From contig DASPIW010000050.1 of the NCBI GenBank assembly GCA_035628915.1, forward strand, positions 62,001-126,000: a stretch of DNA of 64,000 nt, written 5' to 3'. Made by a program: the position numbers and the translations under genes. Under the pieces are notes generated by a model, which saw only the letters and a program-made list of their open reading frames with translations, was not told the DNA's origin and searched no databases. Below are positions 48,493 through 57,832 of the stretch, one piece after another. Origin of the DNA: JARBUG01 sp035628915 (GTDB taxonomy: Bacteria; Bacillota; Sulfobacillia; Symbiobacteriales; Symbiobacteriaceae). The stretch's first letter is position 1. Each line of letters opens with the position of its first letter.

Positions 48493-50352
48493 TCATTGGT
48501 TGGGTGGGGCGCCACCGCCCGCGGCGCTGCCCCCGCCCCGCGGCACGACTTTGCCGGCCAGGTCGGTCAGCGTCGCCCGGGTGGCGTCACCGGCGAAGCC
48601 CCAGAGCAGCAGGCTCATGTAATCTGTCCCGGCGCCGAAGGTCTCGTTATGGGAGTATGACTGGGACATCTGCAGGGCGATGAGGGCGCCGTTGACCAGC
48701 ACGAACATCACGACCATGGTGGTCATATCCAACAGGCTCGGCAGGCGGAGGCGGCTGAACCAGGTCTGAACCGCCGCGCCCGCCGCCCGGAGCCAGAGGC
48801 CGAACCGTTCCCGCAAGGGCATCTCGGGCTGAGCGGCGGGCACGGACCGGGGCGTGGCGTGCCACACGCTGGTCTCAATGCTGCCCCCGAACTTCTGTAC
48901 ATTCGGATCGTGATGGGACGCACAGAACCCTTTCAGGCGCTCGAACGCGCTGGCGATATTGGGGGCGTTCAAGGTCAGCGACCAGAACTCAAAGGCGCTG
49001 GCCGGCGCCAGCCCCTGCAGCTCGGTCAGGGCGGCGTCCAGCGCTAAGGTCCCCGGCAGTTCCCGCAGCAGCGACTCCAGCAGGTCGGCGGACTGCGTCG
49101 CCCCCGCCCCGTCGCCGGCCACGATGCAGCCGTTGAGCCGCTGGGAGACCCGGTCGACCAGCGCCAGGAGAATGCCCTGCTCGTCGTAATACCGCTGCCA
49201 GCGGCGCGCCTTGACCTGGGCGCGGTACAGTGGCTGCCGGGTCTGCCAGTAGGCGCCCAGCAGCGAGACCAGAATGCCCGTGATCAGCGCCAGCACGGCG
49301 AAAAACGGGCTGTCCTTGACGCGAATCTCCACGGGCAGGTCATACTTGGTGCCCCACTCCGTCTTGATGTGCAGTTGGGACTTATATACGCCGGGCGCAA
49401 TCCGCTGCGTCGAGACCGTCCCATCGGGCGCCGGAGCCGACGCGCTTCGGCTGACGCTGATCATCAGCGTTTTGTTGCCGCCTACCGGGAGCGTCCGGTG
49501 CCGCAGACCGGTCTCCGGATCCTTGGCCGCGCCTGCCTCCGCGTCCTGCGCGACAATGGCAAGCGAGACGTCCACCTGGTCCGACTCGTTGCCGTCTTCG
49601 TCGAGTAGCGGATCGAGGGCGACATCAATGTCGTAGTGCTGGGTCGTCTCCACGTGGGGGCGCCCCGGCATGGTCATGGCCACCACCAGCGGCGGGCTGT
49701 AGCGGTTGGAGAACGCTTCGCGGCTCCGGTCGAGCAGGAGTTCGAGGGGTTTGAGCAGCCCCCAGGGAGCGTTTACGTTGATCCACTGCGCCGTCAGCGT
49801 TGACCCGGTAATCATGCGGACCTCAGGTTCGGCAAAGGCCTTCAGCTTGATGTTTGGCAGTTGTTCGGTGAACGGGGTGAGCTGACCGGTCGCAGGGTCC
49901 TGTACTTCGCCTGCCGCCTCAATCTCCACCAGGTATGTATCCTCGCCCGGAATGTTGTCCGCCCAGAAGGTGAAGAGGTAGCCGCCCGGCGCCAGCACCC
50001 CCTGGTCGGGGCCATCCGCCTGTGCACCCAGGGGCATGGAGCCGTCGGGCGCGCTGAACTGGATATGATCCCGGGGGATCACGCGCCGGCTGGCCGGGTC
50101 GATGGAGACCGCACCGGTCAGCGGGCGCACGGTCAGTCCCCGCACCGGCGCGTTCACCTTCACCTCAAACGAGCCCTCAAGCTTGTCGCCAGGCTGCCAC
50201 GGGATCTTCCAGAAGTCCATGTTCCCATGCTCCGACAGGATCGGAAAGTTGATGCTGGTGATCTTGGACGGCGGCGCCGCCGCCAGGGCGACACCGGCGG
50301 GCACCAGTACCAGCGTGGCGGCAACCAGCAGGGCGCTCAGCCTTCGCAGCAC
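48493..50352 (-). CDS. Large secreted or membrane protein of unknown function
   Basis: The family is not recognised. The 619-aa protein has a signal peptide (LSALLVAATLVLVPAGVALA), a beta-rich extracytoplasmic region of about 340 residues, a TM helix (FFAVLALITGILVSLLGAYW, about residue 355), a cytoplasmic helical domain and a second TM helix near the end (TTMVVMFVLVNGALIALQM). The tail is Gly/Pro-rich. The plan resembles sensor or scaffold proteins more than enzymes. GTG 50352 is used. It is co-directional with the MFS gene upstream. Confidence 0.75.
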   Translation of the reverse strand: MLRRLSALLVAATLVLVPAGVALAAAPPSKITSINFPILSEHGNMDFWKIPWQPGDKLEGSFEVKVNAPVRGLTVRPLTGAVSIDPASRRVIPRDHIQFSAPDGSMPLGAQADGPDQGVLAPGGYLFTFWADNIPGEDTYLVEIEAAGEVQDPATGQLTPFTEQLPNIKLKAFAEPEVRMITGSTLTAQWINVNAPWGLLKPLELLLDRSREAFSNRYSPPLVVAMTMPGRPHVETTQHYDIDVALDPLLDEDGNESDQVDVSLAIVAQDAEAGAAKDPETGLRHRTLPVGGNKTLMISVSRSASAPAPDGTVSTQRIAPGVYKSQLHIKTEWGTKYDLPVEIRVKDSPFFAVLALITGILVSLLGAYWQTRQPLYRAQVKARRWQRYYDEQGILLALVDRVSQRLNGCIVAGDGAGATQSADLLESLLRELPGTLALDAALTELQGLAPASAFEFWSLTLNAPNIASAFERLKGFCASHHDPNVQKFGGSIETSVWHATPRSVPAAQPEMPLRERFGLWLRAAGAAVQTWFSRLRLPSLLDMTTMVVMFVLVNGALIALQMSQSYSHNETFGAGTDYMSLLLWGFAGDATRATLTDLAGKVVPRGGGSAAGGGAPPNQ

Positions 50353-50431
50353 GATTCCACCACCCTTGTCCGTTTGTTCGGCAATAGTATTAGTGGTGGT
50401 TTATTCTAATTCCTCTACAATGAACGGACAA

Positions 50432-51667
50432 CTAGTGCCCGGCCACAAGCCGAGCGAGCTTTCCCTGCCAGAGGGCGCAGAGCAGCCCCGACGCCGTTGC
50501 GCATGCGATCAGCAGACCATCCATAAAGGGCCCGGTCAACGGCCCCATGGCCAGCGGCGTGAAGAAGCCCATCAATCCGCTGGCCACGCCGAAGAAGGCG
50601 AAGTAGGAACCGCGGTCCTCGGTGGGCGCCAGCCGCATGTTAAGCGTCTGGTTCGCCAGCCCCATGGCGTTGATCGCCGTGCCTTGAAGCATGTGGGCGG
50701 CCACCAGCACGGCTATGCCGCCCCACCGGGCGGACAGAAAGAGCAGGGGGACAATCGCCATGGCACCGGAGGCCAGAGTGATGACGCGCGGCTGTCCCGC
50801 CCGGTCCTGCAGGCGGCCCCAGAACGGGGCGGTGAGGATGGCCGTCAATCCTTGAATGGTCGCCAGCACCGAGACGGTGGAGTAGGAGATGCCCAGCTTC
50901 TGTACCAGCACCACGGGGTAGAAAGGCGCCGCCATGCCCTGGGCGAAGGCCCAGGCGGCATAGAAGAGCGTCGCCGGGCGGTGGGGGCCTGAGCGCAACA
51001 GGGGCACCCGCACGCTCTCCCAGAACGAGCGGGCATTTTTGGTATCTCCCGGCGGCAGCTCGGGGTGCAGGAACCAGGAGCTCACGTTGAGGAGGGCCGC
51101 TGCGAGGCAGACGATGTACAGGATTCGGAAGCCGGTTTCGCCGGGGAAGGAATCCAGGAGGCGGCCATAGAGCAGCACGGCGGCCATGGCGACGCCCCCC
51201 GCCCATGCCGAGCGCCGAGCGAAATACCTTCCGCGCACTTCCAGCGGAATCAGGTCGGACATATACCCGTGCCAGACGACCGTGGGCGGCGCCATGCAGG
51301 CCCAGGCGAACATCTGCAGAAAGACGAAGACCCAGAGAGCCGCCGGGGAGGGCATGAGCCAGAGCGCCAGCAGGCCTGAGCAGGCCGCCGTAATGCGCTG
51401 TGCACCCGACCAGGCCGCTAGAAAGTTGCGCCGCCGGGCCAGACCGACCACAAACGGGGCGGAAAGCAGCTGCAGCATGGTCGAGAAGGAGGGCAGGCCT
51501 GCCAGCACGCCCAGTGCGAAGCCGCCCGCGCCCAGGTAGAGGGCAAACCCCGTCAGGTAGCTGCCGCCCACGGCCGCGGCCCAAACGTTAAAGAGCGACC
51601 CTTCGACGATGGAGGCGATCATGCCGCGGCGAACCGGGTTATCCCGTAGCGACACAATACTGAACAT
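50432..51667 (-). CDS. MFS transporter
   Basis: This 411-aa protein has twelve hydrophobic segments. Its early motif (FNVWAAAVGGSYLTGFALYLGAG) and a cytoplasmic loop (SDLIPLEVRGRYFARRSAW) resemble the BtlA/UMF-like MFS subgroup. Substrate unknown. The divergent glycosidase gene and shared palindromic operator suggest uptake of a sugar or oligosaccharide. The SD in front of ATG 51667 is weak (GGGGGCC). Confidence 0.82.
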   Translation of the reverse strand: MFSIVSLRDNPVRRGMIASIVEGSLFNVWAAAVGGSYLTGFALYLGAGGFALGVLAGLPSFSTMLQLLSAPFVVGLARRRNFLAAWSGAQRITAACSGLLALWLMPSPAALWVFVFLQMFAWACMAPPTVVWHGYMSDLIPLEVRGRYFARRSAWAGGVAMAAVLLYGRLLDSFPGETGFRILYIVCLAAALLNVSSWFLHPELPPGDTKNARSFWESVRVPLLRSGPHRPATLFYAAWAFAQGMAAPFYPVVLVQKLGISYSTVSVLATIQGLTAILTAPFWGRLQDRAGQPRVITLASGAMAIVPLLFLSARWGGIAVLVAAHMLQGTAINAMGLANQTLNMRLAPTEDRGSYFAFFGVASGLMGFFTPLAMGPLTGPFMDGLLIACATASGLLCALWQGKLARLVAGH

Positions 51668-51682
51668 AACGATAGGCCCCCG

Positions 51683-51711
51683 TTGTTGGAATTCTCATCA
51701 GCATGTATACT
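51683..51711 (+). promoter_or_regulatory. Promoter of the GH32-like gene
   Basis: TTGTTG (51683-51688) and TATACT (51706-51711) are spaced by 17 bp. The -10 box overlaps the palindromic operator. Confidence 0.6.
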
Positions 51712-51732
51712 TAGTCTATCAAATAGACTAAG
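51710..51732. promoter_or_regulatory. Perfect palindromic operator
   Basis: CTTAGTCTAT, a CAA spacer and ATAGACTAAG form a perfect 10-bp inverted repeat in the gap between the MFS transporter and the GH32-like gene. It overlaps the -10 box and likely start point, so a repressor bound here would block transcription. No regulator gene is adjacent. Confidence 0.75.
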
Positions 51733-51753
51733 GCTGCGCTATGCCTATTCAGC

Positions 51754-53220
51754 ATGGAGGCGAAGTGGTTGTTCAAGCAGGTCGACGCCGTGCATCTCCG
51801 TCCGACGGATCGGGCTGCCGGCGCCTGGTTCGGTGACCCCGTCCCGTTTTACTGGGACGGAGTCTACCACCTCTTTTACGTGTGGGATCAGGGCCACCTG
51901 GTGCTGCCCCGGGTCTGCCATAGTTGGGGCCATTTCGTCTCCCGGGATCTGGTCGCCTGGGAGGAGGCGCCCATGGCGATTGAGCCGGAGCCGGAGGCCT
52001 CATGCGGGACGGGCTCGGTCTTCCACAAGGACGGCGTCTTCCACCTCTACTACCTGGGCCGCTACTTCACACCGAACGGCGTGATGTACGAGACCATGTG
52101 CCATGCCACCAGCCGGGATTTGATCCATTGGGTGAAGGATGCGGACAACCCCTTCTCCCGGCCGGATCTGACCCGGTACGCAATCAGCGATTGGCGGGAC
52201 GGCTTCCCGATCTGGAACGAGGCGGCAGGCGAATACTGGATGCTGGTCACGGCGTCGCTGCCGGGCGGCCCTGCTGGGCGGCGGGGGTGCCTTGCGCTCC
52301 TAACGTCGCCGGACCTGCGCCGGTGGGAGGCCAAGGCGCCGTTCTGGGCGCCCTGCCTGACCCGGCACATCGAATGCCCGGACCTGTTTGCGTGGAATGG
52401 CTGGTGGTACTTGATCTGGTCGGGCCATCGCACACCCGAAGGCGGTACTTTCTACCGCCGTTCCCGCTCCATCACCGGCCCTTGGGAGACGCCGCCCGTC
52501 GACACGTTCGACGGCTCAGCCTTCTATGCCGCCAAGACTGCGGGCGCCGGCGGCCGCCGCTTCCTCTTCGGCTGGACGGGGACCCGCAAGGGCGACACAG
52601 ATGCCGGGGTGATGCAATGGGGCGGCCACGGCCTGGTCCGGGAGATATGGCAGGATGCCGACGGTTATCTGTGGCCCCGCTGCGTACCGGAGCGGCTGGC
52701 GCTGGGATCGCCCCTGCCGGCGCCGGTGTGGACGCCGCAATTGGGTCAGTGGAGCGGTGCCGCCGGCGGGCATGGCGCCGACCTCGCTGTTGCCCATCGC
52801 TGGGGACTCGCCTACGCCACGGCGCCGGCGCCGAGGAACTGCCTGCTCCGCTGCCGGTTTACGCCCGTCGGGCCGACCCAGCGGTTTGGTCTGTATCTCC
52901 GGACAGACGAGCAGCTGTGTGCGGGGTATCAGGTGACGGTGGAGCCCGGACGGAACCGGGTCAGCCTGACCGGCTTCGGCCCGCAGGATACGTCTCCGGT
53001 CCAGCCCATGATCCGTCCGCTCACCTGCACCCCCGGACAGAGCCATGAGCTTGCCGTTTTCGTGAGCGGCACCATCACCGAAGTCTTTGTGGACGGCCGG
53101 GTCGCACTGGCAAACCGCCTATACGATCATCGCGGACCGACTATCGGCCTGTTTGTGGAGGAGGGCGCCGGCATTTTCAGCGAGATCTGTCTGCGCGAAC
53201 TGCCGGCCGAGACCTGGTAG
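51754..53220 (+). CDS. GH32-like glycosidase (sucrose/fructan hydrolase family)
   Basis: This 488-aa protein has the five-bladed propeller of clan GH-J. The candidate nucleophile is Asp28 (WFGDPVPFYWDGVYHLFY, compared with WMNDPNG), the transition-state stabiliser is Asp149 (DWRDGF, compared with RDP) and the acid/base is Glu207 in HIECPDLF. A C-terminal beta-sandwich follows. Absence of the N of NDPN and of P in RDP makes the substrate uncertain, so it may not be a classical invertase. ATG 51754 has no SD; an in-frame TTG at 51769 has GGAGG 8 nt upstream and may be the true start. There is no signal peptide, so it is cytoplasmic. Confidence 0.82.
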   Translation: MEAKWLFKQVDAVHLRPTDRAAGAWFGDPVPFYWDGVYHLFYVWDQGHLVLPRVCHSWGHFVSRDLVAWEEAPMAIEPEPEASCGTGSVFHKDGVFHLYYLGRYFTPNGVMYETMCHATSRDLIHWVKDADNPFSRPDLTRYAISDWRDGFPIWNEAAGEYWMLVTASLPGGPAGRRGCLALLTSPDLRRWEAKAPFWAPCLTRHIECPDLFAWNGWWYLIWSGHRTPEGGTFYRRSRSITGPWETPPVDTFDGSAFYAAKTAGAGGRRFLFGWTGTRKGDTDAGVMQWGGHGLVREIWQDADGYLWPRCVPERLALGSPLPAPVWTPQLGQWSGAAGGHGADLAVAHRWGLAYATAPAPRNCLLRCRFTPVGPTQRFGLYLRTDEQLCAGYQVTVEPGRNRVSLTGFGPQDTSPVQPMIRPLTCTPGQSHELAVFVSGTITEVFVDGRVALANRLYDHRGPTIGLFVEEGAGIFSEICLRELPAETW

Positions 53221-53225
53221 GGGAC

Positions 53226-53268
53226 GATGCCCCTGGCTGCGCAGGTGCCGCAGCCAGGGGCATCTTTA
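53226..53268. terminator. Strong bidirectional terminator
   Basis: A 16-bp perfect stem (53226-53241 with 53249-53264) with a 7-nt loop is followed by TTTAT. It separates convergent genes. Confidence 0.92.
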
Positions 53269-53269
53269 T

Positions 53270-54520
53270 CTACTGCTGCTGCGTAGCCGTGATGAACGCC
53301 GGGGGCCCGTCGTTGTCATTGGCCCGGAAGAAAGCGACCAGATCCTCCGTCGGGCCGGGCTGATGCGCCATGCCCAGGTAGGTCACGAACTGGGCCGCCA
53401 CGCCCAGCTCCTTGTACAACTGCTGGGTCCTGGCCCACCGGTCGGGCATCATCTTGGCGCCGATCAGTTCCCGGATCAGGCCCCCATCTTCCCGGGCAAA
53501 CACGTCCGGATCCTGCACCCGGTCGTTGGTATCCCGCTCGCCCATGTGGATGAACTGCGCCACCCGCTGGTATTCGATCTCGTCGAAGCGAATGCCGGTA
53601 ATATCGGTCAGGTCTGCGATGCCGACCGGGAAGCGCAGCCGCCGGCCCTGATAGGAGGCGGCGGGCAGGGTGACCACGCCGTCCACGGCGCCCGCGGCGA
53701 CGGCCCGGACCACCTGCGGGTGGAGGATGGCGAACCGGTTGACGAAGTGCCCGATATCGGCATAGCCGTGCATGAAGACCTTCTCTTCCGTCTCGATGCC
53801 ATGATGGGCGAGGATCTTACGGGCATCTTCGATCATGGCCAGCAGCTGCAGGTCGACCCGCCGGAGCGGACCGGTCGGCACCAGCAGCGTCTCCCGGCTC
53901 AGATCGTGCGTGGCCGGGCCGTGCACAACCCGCGGGAAGACGGGCACCAGCACGGGCAGCTTGAGCTCACCGGCGATGGTGGTGCTGAGCCGTTTCGGTG
54001 TCAGCTGCGCCCGGGATCGTTCAATGTGATGGAGCAGGTCGTCCGAGATGGCTGTGCTGTTGGGTTCGACCAGTAGCCGGGTCTTCTCGCCCCGCGGCAT
54101 CTCCTTGGGTAGGTAAAGGAAATACGGGTAGTAGAAGCCCATGGCAGGCGCCGCGGGCACCTCAACAGACAGGCCGTCCACCAGGGTCGGATAGCCCTCC
54201 GCCGGCATGGGCAGGTCCTCCCGCCGCCCGTCCTTGAGGAAGACCCGCACGGTAAACTGGCTGCCCCGCTCGTACGGGAAGGCCGGCGACAGTCCCAGCC
54301 GGCTGCCTGCCCGTTCGACCGACACGGGACGGAACTGCTGACCGTCCAAGATCGCCACGCCGTCCACATCGGCGGCGTTGACTCCCTCGGGCAGGTCGAG
54401 TTTCCAGGTCGTCTTCAGGGGAACGGCCGTGGCGTCCTTGAACTGGGGGGTTGGGGCTCTCACGCAGCCGGAGACCACCAAGGCAACGCCGAGGAGCAGC
54501 AGCATGATATGGCGCTTCAT
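53270..54520 (-). CDS. Lipoprotein with degenerate alpha/beta-hydrolase domain, copy 1
   Basis: The 416-aa product has a signal peptide and lipobox (LLGVALVVSGC), so it is anchored outside the membrane. The second half has an alpha/beta-hydrolase-like segment (VFMHGYADIGHFVNRFAILH, then RAVAAGAVDGVVTLP and FPVGIADLTDI). At the position where active members have a GxSxG nucleophile it reads GYADIG, so Ser is missing. It is a tandem paralogue of the next gene, which it overlaps by 4 nt (ATGA). The function is unknown; binding or sensing is more likely than hydrolysis. Confidence 0.8.
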   Translation of the reverse strand: MKRHIMLLLLGVALVVSGCVRAPTPQFKDATAVPLKTTWKLDLPEGVNAADVDGVAILDGQQFRPVSVERAGSRLGLSPAFPYERGSQFTVRVFLKDGRREDLPMPAEGYPTLVDGLSVEVPAAPAMGFYYPYFLYLPKEMPRGEKTRLLVEPNSTAISDDLLHHIERSRAQLTPKRLSTTIAGELKLPVLVPVFPRVVHGPATHDLSRETLLVPTGPLRRVDLQLLAMIEDARKILAHHGIETEEKVFMHGYADIGHFVNRFAILHPQVVRAVAAGAVDGVVTLPAASYQGRRLRFPVGIADLTDITGIRFDEIEYQRVAQFIHMGERDTNDRVQDPDVFAREDGGLIRELIGAKMMPDRWARTQQLYKELGVAAQFVTYLGMAHQPGPTEDLVAFFRANDNDGPPAFITATQQQ

Positions 54521-55791
54521 TTGGCTGTTCCTCCGTTCTCGTTCATCCGCACCCGGAAGAAGTCGATCAGATCCGCCACGTCAGGGGCGTCCGGGTAGGT
54601 GGCGAACCGGATGGGCAGTTCCATCTCCAGGGCGATCTGCTGGGTCTTGCGCCAGCGGTCAGGCTGCAACTGGGCGCCCAGTACCGCCGATATCAGGTCG
54701 GCGTCCTGCTGTTCGAAAGCGTGGCCGTCCCGCATGAAATCCTTGGTATCTTTCTCGCTCAGGTAGACGAACCGGGCAACCTGCCGGTACGCCTCCGGCC
54801 GGAAGGCAATGCCCCCGACTTCCTGCAAGTCGGCGATGCCGATCGGATACCGCAGGGTCCTGCCCTGGTAATCCGCCAGGGGCAGGGTGATCATGCCGGA
54901 CGTGCCGCCGCAGGCCACCGCGGCGACCAGGTCCGGGTGCAGCAGGGCGAACCGGTCGGCGAAGAGTCCGGCAGCCGCCGTACCGCTGACGAAGACCTGC
55001 TTCTCCGTCTGGATGTCGCTCTGGGCGAGCATCTGACGGGCGTCGTCGACCATCGCAATCACCTGCTCGTCCACCCGGACGAAGGGCGCCTGCTTCACCT
55101 GCAGGGTCGCCCGGCTGAGCGTCTGCAGGTACAGGCCCGCCGGTGAGGTGGGATACGGGACGGCCGGCGCCAGAACGATCAGGTTGAGCGCATCGGCGAC
55201 CAGGCGGGCCTGGGTGCTGGGCTGCACGAGGTTCCAGGCGAAGCCGGCATGGTACTCGGCACTGTCCGACAGGGCGCCCCGGGAGTCGTTCGGTGCGATC
55301 AGGAAGCGATACGCTCCGCCCGGCTTCACACCCGGCGGTACATACAGGTAGTAGTCGAAATGAAAACCCTTTGCCGGATTTGCGGCCACATCCTGAATGC
55401 GGCCCGGCTCCACACGGACGTAGGACTCCGTTGTGAAGCTGCCTTCATACCGTTTCCCGCCAGCGGCGAAGAGCCGGAGGGTATATGTGCCGTTGCGCTC
55501 GTAAGCGCTGGCGGGAGCGATGATCACCTGCCGGTCCTTCAGTTCGGCCCCGACCGCAACAAACTCGTTCCCCTGCAGCACGGCGACGCCTTCGATTTGG
55601 TCGGCCGTCAGGCCCTCGGGCAGGGGGAACGTGAATGGCTTGTCGCGGGGGACATTCGATACGGCGGTAAGGGCGGTGGTCGGAGCCGCTTCCATGGGTT
55701 TTGCGGCCGCGGGCGGCGCCTCTTCTTTTGCGCAGCCGGTGCTCAGCAGCAGGGCGATGGCCGACAGAGCGATCACGAATCCTGCGCGCAA
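54517..55791 (-). CDS. Lipoprotein with degenerate alpha/beta-hydrolase domain, copy 2
   Basis: The 424-aa paralogue of the previous gene is also a lipoprotein (IALLLSTGC). The hydrolase-like segment reads VFVSGTAAAGLFADRFALLH with GTAAAG at the nucleophile elbow, again without Ser, followed by AVACGGTSGMITLP and YPIGIADLQEV. An N-terminal domain of about 120 residues (FTFPLPEGLTADQIEGVAVLQ) is shared with copy 1. TTG 55791 follows AGGAGGTGA by about 8 nt. It is the first gene of the pair. Confidence 0.8.
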   Translation of the reverse strand: MRAGFVIALSAIALLLSTGCAKEEAPPAAAKPMEAAPTTALTAVSNVPRDKPFTFPLPEGLTADQIEGVAVLQGNEFVAVGAELKDRQVIIAPASAYERNGTYTLRLFAAGGKRYEGSFTTESYVRVEPGRIQDVAANPAKGFHFDYYLYVPPGVKPGGAYRFLIAPNDSRGALSDSAEYHAGFAWNLVQPSTQARLVADALNLIVLAPAVPYPTSPAGLYLQTLSRATLQVKQAPFVRVDEQVIAMVDDARQMLAQSDIQTEKQVFVSGTAAAGLFADRFALLHPDLVAAVACGGTSGMITLPLADYQGRTLRYPIGIADLQEVGGIAFRPEAYRQVARFVYLSEKDTKDFMRDGHAFEQQDADLISAVLGAQLQPDRWRKTQQIALEMELPIRFATYPDAPDVADLIDFFRVRMNENGGTAK

Positions 55792-55899
55792 CGTGTCTCA
55801 CCTCCTGATTTCTCGCTCGATTTGCCAGGAAGACTCACACTTATGTAGAACCCATTAGCCGGGTGGATCACGCTAGATACAGACAAGGAGGGAGATCAC

Positions 55900-56517
55900 A
55901 TGGCCCATCTGCTACCGCCCTTGCCATACCCTTACACGGCCCTGGAACCGCACATCGATGAGGCGACACTCCATTTTCATCATGACAAGCACCACGCTGC
56001 ATATGTCAATAACCTCAACGTGACCCTTGAGCAGCATGTGATGCTCAAGGAGATGGAGATCGAACCGCTGCTCCGAAAGATTGAGGAAGTCCCCGAATCG
56101 ATCCGCACAGCCGTCCGGAATCACGGCGGCCAGCATCATGCCCACAGCCTCTATTTCGAGGTGATGACTCCGGGTGGGGCAAGCAGGCCCCACGGCGCCC
56201 TGGCGGACGCCATCATGCAGGACTTCAGCGGGTTTGAGGCCTTCAAGGACCAGTTCGCAAAGGCCGGTGCCACCCGGTTCGGCAGCGGGTGGGCGTGGCT
56301 CGTGGTGACGGGGGAAAAGACTCTGGCGGTCTACAGCACGCCGAACGGGGAGAACCCGCTGTTTGTCGGCGATACACCGCTGCTGACCATGGACGTTTGG
56401 GAGCATGCCTACTACCTGAAATACCAAAACCGGCGGGCCGACTACATCACGGCGTTCATGGGCCTGATCAACTGGGAGATCGTCGGGGAGAAGTACGAAG
56501 CAGCCTTTACAAAGTAA
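55900..56517 (+). CDS. sodA: Superoxide dismutase (Fe/Mn family)
   Basis: This cytoplasmic enzyme dismutates superoxide to peroxide and oxygen. The 205-aa protein keeps the metal ligands: His in TLHFHHDKHHAAYV, His in NHGGQHHAHSLYFEVM, and Asp and His in MDVWEHAYYLKYQNRRADY. The second motif is unusual: GGQHHAHSL replaces the common GGxxNHSL, so a His stands where Asn is usual. The choice of Fe or Mn cannot be read. ATG 55900 follows AGGAGGGAG by 5 nt. It appears monocistronic. Confidence 0.93.
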   Translation: MAHLLPPLPYPYTALEPHIDEATLHFHHDKHHAAYVNNLNVTLEQHVMLKEMEIEPLLRKIEEVPESIRTAVRNHGGQHHAHSLYFEVMTPGGASRPHGALADAIMQDFSGFEAFKDQFAKAGATRFGSGWAWLVVTGEKTLAVYSTPNGENPLFVGDTPLLTMDVWEHAYYLKYQNRRADYITAFMGLINWEIVGEKYEAAFTK

Positions 56518-56523
56518 GACGTG

Positions 56524-56559
56524 AAAGAGAGACCGCCGTTCAGGCGATCTCTCTTTTTT
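56524..56559. terminator. Terminator of sodA
   Basis: A 14-bp stem with one mismatch and a 5-nt loop is followed by six T on the plus strand. It also lies at the 3' end of the convergent MFS gene. Confidence 0.9.
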
Positions 56560-57746
56560 CACGCAGTTTCTTGATTTATCCGCGGACCAACCACCCGGGT
56601 GACCCAGAGGTAAGCGGCCAGGTAGATCAATCCGGTCATCAGGAAGACGCCGCGGGCGTTGACAAACGAGGCGATATACCCGCCCAGGAGCGGCCCGACA
56701 ATGGAGCCGAGCGAGCCGGCCGATTGGTTCAGACCGAAGGCCCGGCCGCGCAGGTCACGGGGGACGGCGGTCGCCAGGAGCGCAGCTACGCCGGGGGCGA
56801 TGGCGGCACCGGAGACGCCCGATATCAGCCGAACGGCGCCCATCTGCCAGGGGGACTGTACGAACGTTTGCAGGAGATACAGTATACCCGATCCCATCAG
56901 GCCAATGGAGACCGTCTTCGCAAACCCCTGCTTCTCGCCGCGTTTGGCCCAGTATGGCGCCAGGAATATGAAGGCGACACCGGGCAGAGCGAAGAGGAGG
57001 CCGGAGAGCCAACTGGGCGCATCGGCGCCGGCAATCTCGCGGACAAAGGGCACGAGGACGGGCTCCAGGGCGATAATGGCGCCGTTATGCGCTGCAGTAA
57101 TCAGGACGATGGCCAGCAGCACCTTGTGTGAGGCAGCGGCCTTCAGGTCTTGCACAATACTCGCCTTGCCCGACGTGGGCGGCGAGAACTGCTCCTTCAC
57201 CGTCAGCAGGACGAGGGTGGTGGCCCCGGCTGCCAGGGCGGCAGATACCCAGGCGGACCCGCGAATGCCCACAACGTCTGCGGCGATGCCCCCGATGACG
57301 GGCCCGATGATCGACCCCGTCGGCCACGCAGTTTGGATGAGCCCGAGGGCCCGGCCCACGTGCTCTTGGGGCGTGGAGACGCCTACCAGGGCGATGGCCA
57401 TGGGCACGAAGCCCGTCAGCAGACCGATCATCATGCGGACGCCCAGCAAGCCGTACGGACCTGTAACCAGGGCCATGAGGACGTAACCGAGCGTCAGGAA
57501 GAATCCCGCCCGCAGCATCATCATCCGCCGGCCGTACCGGTCGCCTACGGCGCCCCAGATGGGTGACATCACCATGGAGCAGAGGGCGGAGGACGAGATG
57601 ATGATGCCCGACCAGAACTCGGCAGCGTGCTCGACGCCCAGTTGAACGAGGTAATCCGGGGTAAATGGCATGATCATGGTCCAACAGATGGACGCGATGA
57701 AAACGGCAAGCCACAGGACGTAAATATTCTTTTTCCACTGTTCCAA
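56559..57746 (-). CDS. Drug-exporter-like MFS transporter
   Basis: The 395-aa protein has twelve TM segments of the DHA1 type. Motif A is visible in SPIWGAVGDRYGRRMMMLRAG and a repeat of it follows in the second half. The pattern PFTPDYLVQLGVEHAAEFWSG is like YqjV/multidrug exporters of Firmicutes. TTG 57746 has GGGAGGG 8 nt upstream. The upstream region contains the 11-bp tandem array, about 90 bp from the start. Confidence 0.87.
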   Translation of the reverse strand: MEQWKKNIYVLWLAVFIASICWTMIMPFTPDYLVQLGVEHAAEFWSGIIISSSALCSMVMSPIWGAVGDRYGRRMMMLRAGFFLTLGYVLMALVTGPYGLLGVRMMIGLLTGFVPMAIALVGVSTPQEHVGRALGLIQTAWPTGSIIGPVIGGIAADVVGIRGSAWVSAALAAGATTLVLLTVKEQFSPPTSGKASIVQDLKAAASHKVLLAIVLITAAHNGAIIALEPVLVPFVREIAGADAPSWLSGLLFALPGVAFIFLAPYWAKRGEKQGFAKTVSIGLMGSGILYLLQTFVQSPWQMGAVRLISGVSGAAIAPGVAALLATAVPRDLRGRAFGLNQSAGSLGSIVGPLLGGYIASFVNARGVFLMTGLIYLAAYLWVTRVVGPRINQETA

Positions 57747-57832
57747 GCCGCCGGCCCTCCCTTACTTTACACCATTAATACTTGGCGCTGTAAAGGAGAA
57801 TCCCTGCTTGGGTAGCTCACCGCGTTAGGAAC

